Shown here: piece by piece, positions 57,280-64,000 of the stretch
How positions within the stretch are numbered: the first letter of the stretch is position 1
Layout: each line of letters starts with the position of its first letter
Notes under the pieces: generated by a model
Told to the model about the DNA's origin: nothing
What the model saw: the letters and a program-made list of their open reading frames with translations, nothing else
The model's database searches: none
Translations under genes and position numbers: made by a program
Assembly: GCA_907164885.2 (NCBI GenBank)
Contig: OU015503.1
Location: 68,073,568-68,137,567 of the forward strand
Length of the DNA stretch: 64,000 bases
DNA from: Dolomedes plantarius
Taxonomy: Eukaryota; Arthropoda; Arachnida; Araneae; Dolomedidae
Reading direction: 5' to 3'

Positions 57280-58756
57280 CCCTTTCGCGACGGCAGTTCC
57301 GATCACGCGCTTTCCTCTGAGGCCGGAGGTTTTTCTCGTGAGCGTACCCTCCAGGCCGGCGGTTTTTCAAGCGCTAAGCCTAAATTTACGAAAAATTCCA
57401 AAATAGTAACATTTACGAGCAAATCTATTTATTTAAGCTATATATGGGTTACTTACACATTCTTTTATTATTTCTCCACTAAAAGATTTTTGTTATACAG
57501 TAAAATATTTTTTGCTGGGACATACTGTCGAAATCCTAGTCGCCCTTTCCATACTAAGAGACTTTCATCAACTGATATATTCCTATCAGGAATATATCAA
57601 GAACTCTGAAAGTTTTGAATGATTAAATCTAAAAAAGGTTTAATTTTTTCATTCTTTTTGGCATCAGAAGAAGTAAAATGCAAGTATCGAAGAATTTTGA
57701 TGCACTGGTCCCGAGTGATAACCTTACTGAAAAAAGGTGTTGCAATCATGGGATTCGTTGAGTAGTACATCTTAATTTTCATTTTTTTTTCACAATACCC
57801 ATCAAAATTGTCAAAGCAAATTAAACATTTCTTCTTTAGTTACAGGCAAAAAATACTTTGAGGATGAACTCTATTCACTTTCCGGGTTTACGTACCTCTC
57901 ATACGCATTAATTTGGTTAGTATAATATAATACGCATTAATTTAGTTATTAAATCCATTACAGTTTCATAAAATAAAACCTAAAAAAATCAAATTCATTT
58001 GATACAACATCATCGACTTTTATTCCACATGCCACTGTGAATGTTAGTTGAGTTAAATCCCTTACACGAGAAGACCACGAAGAAGCACCGTCCTGCGATA
58101 TACTCAGAATAGAAATGTCTGATATATCTTCATCATCACTCTGATCTCGGTGCTCCAAATCAACAGATTCACCCCACGAGATTCAATGGAAGATATCACT
58201 GTCACTACTTTCAGAATTTGTTTCGGATTCCGACACATTTCTCATCAATTCAGAAATTTAGTCTTCTGTCAAATATTTTCTCCTTTTCGCCATATTAAAT
58301 ACTCAAAGGAAAGAAATCTCACTGCAACAGGGTCTGATTCTGACTCAAAACTAAACGGTGAACCCATATACCCAATGCTGCAATCCCACCGCAAAAGAAA
58401 AACAAAATTGCTCGTAAACAAAGACCACGTGCAAAGTTTAAATGCCCTACCCTCTGACAGCCAGACGTAATACATCCCTTCCTCCGTTTGTTTACATAAA
58501 ACGATAGTCAGCATGTGATTCATACTAGTCTTGTTTTCGAATAGAAGGTCCCAACTACGTGTACTCCAAATTTCATAGACATGCGGTGCCATCTTGTGCC
58601 CCAAAAATTAACTAATAAAACGTTCCGAACTACTGACACGGATAGGTGACGGTCGGCCAGAAACGCGGATAGCTGCTGTCGCGTATACGTGACGGTCGGC
58701 CAGAAACGCGGATAGCTGCTGTCACGTATACGTGACGTTCGCCGCGAAAGGGTTAA
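57276..58756 (-). mobile_element. piggyBac element, decayed
   Basis: TTAACCCTTTCGCGACGG at the left and CGCCGCGAAAGGGTTAA at the right, TTAA at both ends. Near the right end a segment of about 52 bp (ggtcggccagaaacgcgg) is present twice in tandem. Confidence 0.88.
57500..58293 (-). pseudogene. piggyBac transposase relic (PGBD4-like)
   Basis: ATG at 58293 opens MAKRRKYLTED, then a stop, an acidic N-terminus (SESETNSESSDSDIF), a second stop and HRDQSDDEDISDISILS. After a gap, MYYSTNPMIATPFFSKVITR and CIKILRYLHFTSSD match the start of the DDE_Tnp_1_7 domain. In a shifted frame RNISVDESLLVWKGRLGFRQ and YVPAK carry the first catalytic Asp block. Everything after that is deleted. Two stops and frameshifts make it non-functional. 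Confidence 0.85.
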
Positions 58757-59012
58757 TAAAAATAAAATGCGCGTGTTCCCGCGCATGCGCAGATGAAATG
58801 TTTCACCAGCTGTGTGTCGAGAAACATCGGTCAGAGAAGCATACACTTTTGTTGCAGCAACGTTTCCGAAATGACGTGAAATGTATCAAAACAATGTTGC
58901 ATCCGGTGTGCGGCACTCCCCTTTGATTACATTGCAGACGATGCGTCTGATACAGAAAGCTCGAAACAGAAACGTTGCGCAATGTTTTGTTGCATCCGGT
59001 GTGTGGCCGGGC

Positions 59013-59656
59013 TACTACATCTGTAGTTCAATAAATCATAAAAAATTATTCTCTCTCTATTAATTGTGTAGCTCCCTCGGAGCACAGTAACTTATTTCCC
59101 TATGCTTAGAGTTCCTGCTCTTTAGTTGTTTTATCGCCAGCAAAAATGTGAAGTAATCCTTTCGAGGATCAACTAAGCAGTTTTGTTAGAACTCCCGGAT
59201 CCAAATACCAACCTATCAGCTTTCATCTTTTTGTCATTTGGTCATTTGCTATGCAAACATACGTTGGAGGGCGTAGCCCATGGAACGTAGATAGCCCAGT
59301 TTTTCTTATTGATCCTATAGATCCCTTTATAAGCTGGGTATTTAGCCCATCCTAATCTCTGCAATAGAGAAATTGCAGTTGGATCCCATTTTCCTATGGT
59401 CCTAATCTGCATCCTAATCTACGTACCACTGGCTATTTTGGGCTGTTTCGTGATGTGTCCTAGACACCACTAAAAAATCACTTAACATTTAACTTGTCTT
59501 CGAAACTTAATAAATTTTCTTTCGTATATTCACCATTATCTGAAATTTTAATTTGCTGGCATCATCACATAAATAATGGTTAAATAAGAATTTCATTTCA
59601 GTATCTCAGTAAGTAACTGTGTGAGAATACGTTGCACACAATTAAAGCAGTTTTAT
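59013..59656. other. Unassigned, with GGGCGTGGCC-family fragment
   Basis: 59262-59300 (ttggagggcgtagcccatgg) is nearly the same as 787-810. The rest is AT-rich. Confidence 0.45.
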
Positions 59657-60613
59657 GGGTGCTGTTTACTAACCCTAATGGATTCGAGCACCTCGATCTT
59701 GACCTATGGAGAAAATTTGTCTACTGCTTACAGCAACATGAATGCTGAAAATCCAATAAAAATGGTATTTTCAGATAGCCTGGACTTTTCAGCACCTTGC
59801 AACTGGATTCATTTTATAAATTTCATCCACTAAAGCAATTGACGAGCGTTTAAAGCACACAATACTAGATTTTCCTCCCGAAAAATTTAAATTAACCCTC
59901 TAACGGTACGGTGCGGGTTGGATCCGACCCAAGGGTGTTTCTTCCTCCTCAGATCGAGTAGACAAGGAACCCTACCAGATAGACCTACTAGACCCCCTAC
60001 TAGATATAGGAATAAGTAAATACGAGTGTCTTTGTTAAAAGCCATTATTCGTGATCACTAGTCATTTTTTAATAAAATAAAAAAAATTTATTTCGATTTT
60101 GAAGGCCAAAAATGTCAGTATATATTATTTTTGACATTTTTGTGCTCGGAAAGTTGGTTTCACTAACTTCTAAAACTAGGTAGACTAAATTACATATTAG
60201 ACCTAATATATAGAATATTCTATGAAAAAACCAAAGTCATTTTCTTTGTTTAGCAAAATTATAATTCGTTGCTCATTTTTTCTACAAAAAGGGTTTTCTT
60301 CCATGTTAAATATTTTTAGTAAACGTTATTATAAAACAAAAATGCTTATTGTGCACTTATTTCTACCAAAAACCTCATTATATAAAAAGAAACCCGTACC
60401 ATCAATTTCGTCTCAAACCACCGTAACATTAGAGGGTTAAAAAATATTTTCCGCATAAAACAATAAAAATGTCCGAAGGTGTAAAATTATTTTTCTCTAT
60501 TACGGAGTACAAAAAAAAATCTTTAAATCCAAGTGGGTAATCCTCGTACACATTTTCTCCATAGGTTAACATTGAGTTGAACGAATCCAATAGGGTTAGT
60601 ACACAGGAACTGT
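59657..60613. mobile_element. 'GCTGCTGTG' MITE split by a nested TTAA element
   Basis: Left arm gctgtttactaaccctaatg with cctatggagaaaat. Right arm cattttctccataggttaac with gggttagtacacagg. The arms are joined once 59892-60440 is removed. Confidence 0.7.
59892..60440. mobile_element. TTAACCCTCTAA MITE nested in the above
   Basis: TTAACCCTCTAACGGTACGG at the left, ccgtaacattagagggttaa at the right, TTAA on both sides. Contains a small hairpin gggttggatccgaccc. 549 bp, no real ORF. Confidence 0.82.
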
Positions 60614-61155
60614 AAGCGAATGACATTGCCTGACTCTCAGAACAAGCACTTATGAAGTAAAAACGGAATTTTATGTAGTCTGGAGATATTCGTTGTAACA
60701 GTAAACACAGAATATTACGGTGTTCGCTGTCATCAAATAATATTACGTTGTTCGCATACGAAAAATTATGCTGTCATCAAATAAATTAATTTATAATGAA
60801 GCATTTATCCCATATTATTTTAAAACGGGGTCAAAATTGTATTTTAAAGTCTTATGTAAACCTATACACTGTCTAATTGCATCTCACGGATGAGTTTAAA
60901 GTTAATACTTATACAGTCTCCACGATGTCGATAAATCTCCCCGAAAATCAGAGCAGAAATCTCAAACGTCGAAATTAAAAGCAATTCCTTGAAAGCAGTT
61001 GCGTAGAGCCATAGATTAAATGTGATTGATCTAATTAACAGTTGTACGGAATAAGAGAGAATGCTGGAGAGGGGCATTCATTACGAGAGATTTACGCGAA
61101 TGATGAACTCCAAGATTTAATGGATATCTTATAGTGATAACTGAACAAAACAATG
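60614..61155. other. Unassigned
   Basis: 60862-61080 is somewhat GC-richer. No motif recognised. Confidence 0.3.
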
Positions 61156-61578
61156 GGTTTGTGATTTGAGAAAGATTTCTGTTAATCATCTATCTTTAGA
61201 TTTAAGGTTACAGAAAGCGAAAACTTGTTCTTCAATTTTTGTCATTTAAAAAAGAATACAAACTTTAAAAAATATATAAATCCGATTCAGTGGTTTTAAT
61301 ATAGAATTATTAAGGGGAAATAAATAAATTTCTAAACTTACGATTACATGTAGGATCATAGAGTTTCCTAGGCCACGCCTTTTACAATGAGTTTGTGATT
61401 TTGAGAAAGATTTCTGCTAATCTTCTCTGTTTAGATTTGAGGTTACAGAAAAAGAAAACTTGTTCTTCAATTTTGGACAGTTGAAAATAAAACAAACTTA
61501 AAAATATTTAAGTCCGATTTAGTTGTTTTAATATAGAATTATTAAGGGGAAATAAATGAATTTCTAAACTAACGTTTA
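61156..61578 (+). repeat. Direct duplication, ~185 bp units
   Basis: gagaaagatttctg ... acttgttcttcaattttt ... aattattaaggggaaataaa occurs at 61168 and again at 61402. A 'ggccacgcc' fragment lies between. Confidence 0.8.
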
Positions 61579-61611
61579 CTTCTTACTATAGATTTCACAT
61601 GAAATACTTAC

Positions 61612-61701
61612 AGCATTAATCTGATAATTAATTCTTCCGAGATCTCTTAATCTGCTTAGTGCTGCTAAAAGACTCACGCTAAAGGCTTTCAACCAATGCA
61701 T
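61612..61701 (-). CDS. Candidate first coding exon of gene B (signal-peptide-like)
   Basis: ATG at 61701 opens 30 codons, MHWLKAFSVSLLAALSRLRD then GRINYQINA, ending in phase 0 before GCT|gtaagt. The N-terminus has one Lys then a hydrophobic run (AFSVSLLAAL), as in a signal peptide or signal anchor. About 90 bp upstream in the transcript direction is a CCAAT box (attgaccaatcac on the minus strand). Later exons were not found with confidence. It may be a chance ORF. Confidence 0.35.
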
Positions 61702-61830
61702 TTTAGATCAACACAGTAAAATTAATAGACTTTATCTAAATTTCAAAGAGATTCAAAGTATGTATTCCCCCGTACGTTGGAAGCTGTGATTGGTCAATCA
61801 TTCGCAACATTTAACTGCAGAGAAATAATT
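61700..61830 (-). promoter_or_regulatory. Possible promoter with CCAAT box
   Basis: Minus strand gattgaccaatcacagc contains CCAAT and its inverted partner, upstream of the ATG at 61701. Confidence 0.25.
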
Positions 61831-61894
61831 TTAGGTTACAAGCGGAAATTAAGGGGATTTTAGACCAGCATTTCTCCACAATCATCATATGATA

Positions 61895-62180
61895 CCATAG
61901 GAAAAATGTGATTAACTGCTAACTAGGCCACGCCTTCTGACGTAGATATTTCTGGTTTTGACATCGGAGAGCGAGTGTACGCCGATATAGACACATATAC
62001 ATGGTATATTAACGATGCACCACATAGCTGGTCTCCATATCCTCGGTATGGATAATTTTTTGTGGCTATATTTCTGATCTTAGGATTAAAATAAAATTGT
62101 TGACTTGAAAGTTAAAAGAAAATAACAATGATAATAAAAATAAATAAATAAATGAATAAATAAAAATAATACTAATTATA
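61895..62180 (+). repeat. GGGCGTGGCC family, long copy with A/T tail
   Basis: ccataggaaaaatgtgatta, ggccacgcc, gacatcggagagcgagtgta, then ctggtctccatatcctcgg and an (AAAT)n-like tail. This copy shows that the two repeat parts found separately elsewhere are one unit. Confidence 0.6.
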
Positions 62181-62264
62181 GTAATAATAGAAACAAATAA
62201 ATAAGTAAATAAATATAAATTTGACATCTATTTAATGTGGCAAATTTTAAAAAATGTACACCGA

Positions 62265-62360
62265 TATACCATAGGAAATGGGTCGCAACTGCAAGGCCTG
62301 GGCCACGCCCTCAATTGCAGACTTTCAGGTAATAAGCAGAGGCGAAAGTACACCGATATT
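62265..62360 (+). repeat. GGGCGTGGCC family, short copy
   Basis: ccataggaaatgggtcgcaa, cctgggccacgccctcaatt and agtacaccgatat. Confidence 0.5.
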
Positions 62361-62574
62361 TTAAAATATAGCATTAATAAATACTGTCAGCTTAAAAAAA
62401 AGTGGTGTATCTTGGGTGGGAAAACTTTTTTTTCTTTCCTAATGCGGAGGCACTTTGTCGGGAGAAATTTGACTTTTGTTATTCAACGTTGGTTTGCTAG
62501 TTACTTTAGCATGGGAGCACCCTATAGGTGAGCCAGCATTGTTCCCTACGAGGGTACGACATGGAAACAACAAA

Positions 62575-62645
62575 GCCTTATTCGGAATCTGAACCCAAGC
62601 TCACGATGCTAACAACTATACAACGTGGGCGGCAAGTGAGAAAAA
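62575..62645 (-). repeat. tRNA-derived SINE head
   Basis: Minus strand gtatagttgttagcatcgtg and gcttgggttcagattccg give A-box- and B-box-like blocks. Confidence 0.4.
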
Positions 62646-63118
62646 TAGTTCAAACAATCAATAAAAGTTAAATGAAGCAAAGAAATTAAGTATCCATATA
62701 TTTAAGTTGCTAAGCCGATTCTTTGGGCAGTCCGTCAGAGAAAACTGCTACATCCATTTACGTCATTTTGGTCTTAAACGAAAGATTTTTATCTACAGAT
62801 GTGTCACATTTGGATTTCGTAACCATAATTTCTTTTAATTAGCGATAATTTACAGTTAAAAGTTGCTTTCTGGGCATATTCAGTGACATGTTTAAATCTG
62901 GTTTTGGATGCTCACTAAGTACGGAGCCGCATAAACATGTTGATTTGTTTATTCCAAGGAATCTCTCTAGCTCTCTCTCTGCCACTTTTATTTTAAATTA
63001 TATGTGTGAGATATAGAATTAAAGCTGAAGGAAATTGTTTATTTCGCGCTTTTTCGCGCTGTATTTATAATACGGAAGACAGACACCGTGAAATGAAATT
63101 TTTCACTGTTAGTAAAAT
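62646..63118. other. Unassigned
   Basis: Nothing supported. Confidence 0.4.
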
Positions 63119-63670
63119 TGTTAAGGCTGCTATGTACTAAGAAAAAAGTCGTATTTCCCTTTCCCTCTTCCTGCAGACTCTTGTGGTGGGAGGAGTCAAG
63201 TGGACAGTTCGAGAATTCCACATCCCTTAGGATTGACATTTTAAGAGATTGTAATGGCTCTCTATAGGGGGGTTAAGCGCTGCCCCCAAAATTTTTATTT
63301 AAAATATATTTTAGTCAACTATTTACAGGTACATAAATGCTGATAAAATTGGTATTGTCAGATAGCCTGAACTTTTCTGCAAAGCACTACAGGATTCATT
63401 TTATAAATTTCGTCCACCTAAGGAATTTATGAGCGTTTAAAACACACTACACCAGATTTTTCCCCGAATAATTTAAATTTAAAAATATTAATTGCATTTT
63501 TTTTAAAAAACGAAAAATGTACACAAATGTAAAATCCCTTTCTCTATGACGGAGTACAATTTTTTAAAAAAAATCTTTGAATCCAAGTCGGAAATCCGTG
63601 GACAAATTTTCTCCATAGGTTAACATTGAGGTGAGCGATTCCAATGGGATTAGTACACAGCAGCCTTAAT
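63119..63670. mobile_element. 'GCTGCTGTG' MITE, copy at right end
   Basis: TTAAGGCTGCTATGTACTAA at the left and TTAGTACACAGCAGCCTTAA at the right, both ending in TTAA. The interior matches 28248-28672, with an extra segment at 63141-63290. Confidence 0.75.
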
Positions 63671-63899
63671 GAGTGGGACTAAACAGAGTTAGTGAGTACA
63701 CATACCAAGTTTTTATTTGTCATTGAGTAACCATATTTCTTTTTTAATTGATTGTTTTTTTAATGTCTCTTATTGTCAATTGACGATAACCAAGCACCAT
63801 TTTTCTGACGTTATTGACGATATCTTGATCATTAATCGAAATTTCACTCCTTTCCTATACTGTTTCATTGGTTCCCCTCTGCTTATTATCTGAAAGTCT

Positions 63900-63990
63900 G
63901 CAATTGAGGGCGTGGCCCAGGAATTGCAGTTGCGACCCATTTCCTATGGTTCCTATGGTGGATTATCTACCAGATCGTGGATGATCTACC
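63900..63990 (-). repeat. GGGCGTGGCC family fragment
   Basis: caattgagggcgtggcccag, then atttcctatggttcctatgg. The sequence gatctaccagatcg is repeated next to it. Confidence 0.5.
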
Positions 63991-64000
63991 AGATCGCGGA

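Larger units (their letters stand above)
54767..59012. mobile_element. PIF/Harbinger-like element, heavily invaded
   Basis: Inverted ends share ggccacacaccg, a-tgcaacaaaacattgcgc and aacgtttctgtt at 54770-54810 and 58970-59009. The MADF-domain ORF at 56367 is typical of this superfamily. Inside lie a Tc1, a TTAA MITE and a piggyBac. The Harbinger transposase itself is not recognisable. Confidence 0.6.

Noticed and set aside
58520..58846. 108-codon minus-strand ORF and overlapping + ORFs
   Set aside because: Spans the piggyBac right end and its tandem subterminal repeats. Not protein-like and explained by GC-rich repeats.

Overview
This is a 64 kb piece of an AT-rich, intron-rich animal genome. 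It looks like an arthropod, most likely an arachnid. That is an inference from Tc1, DD41D-mariner, Helentron-like and CsRn1/Mag-like elements, tRNA-derived SINEs and very long TE-filled introns. There are no operons and no long host ORFs. Most of the DNA is transposable elements, often nested, plus low-complexity sequence.

Host gene content. Joining splice sites by eye gives a gene on the minus strand (here 'gene A') that no single long ORF reveals. Five exons, 35470-35518 (start codon), 27738-27762 (25-nt microexon), 14203-14288, 2839-2972 and 114-296, each have GT/AG borders. Their phases chain without a break into 159 codons that run off the left edge of the window. I do not recognise the protein. 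A second possible first exon, with a hydrophobic N-terminus, a good donor and a CCAAT box upstream, lies at 61612-61701 on the minus strand.

Layout. 1-7.3 kb: two gene A exons, a LINE ORF1 relic split by an internally deleted mariner, a fold-back mariner derivative holding eight tandem copies of a transposase segment, and a hAT remnant with an 8-bp target duplication. 7.6-12.8 kb: a young non-autonomous LTR retrotransposon with 655-bp LTRs. It carries a 12 x 17 bp leader array, a gag-like ORF and a second, very basic ORF in the same frame behind one UAG. No reverse transcriptase or integrase is visible. 13-31 kb: gene A exons 3 and 2, two pogo/Tigger-like MITEs, five copies of a Helentron-like element with paired CRE palindromes, SINEs, a DD41D mariner relic and a 24-bp minisatellite. 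31-40 kb: SINEs, the GC-rich first exon of gene A, a perfect 42-bp palindrome and a Helentron. 40-53 kb: LINE fragments (one 5'-truncated with a poly(A) tail and target duplication), several TTAA-flanked piggyBac-type MITEs nested in one another, and a ubiquitin-like tandem relic. 54.8-59 kb: a PIF/Harbinger-like element with a MADF-domain ORF, invaded by a truncated Tc1, a TTAA MITE and a decayed piggyBac. 59-64 kb: more nested MITEs and dispersed repeats.

The autonomous elements seen here are broken. The young elements (the LTR element, the Helentron-like family and the TTAA MITEs) are non-autonomous and probably moved using enzymes encoded elsewhere. Gene A is spliced across about 35 kb of this material.
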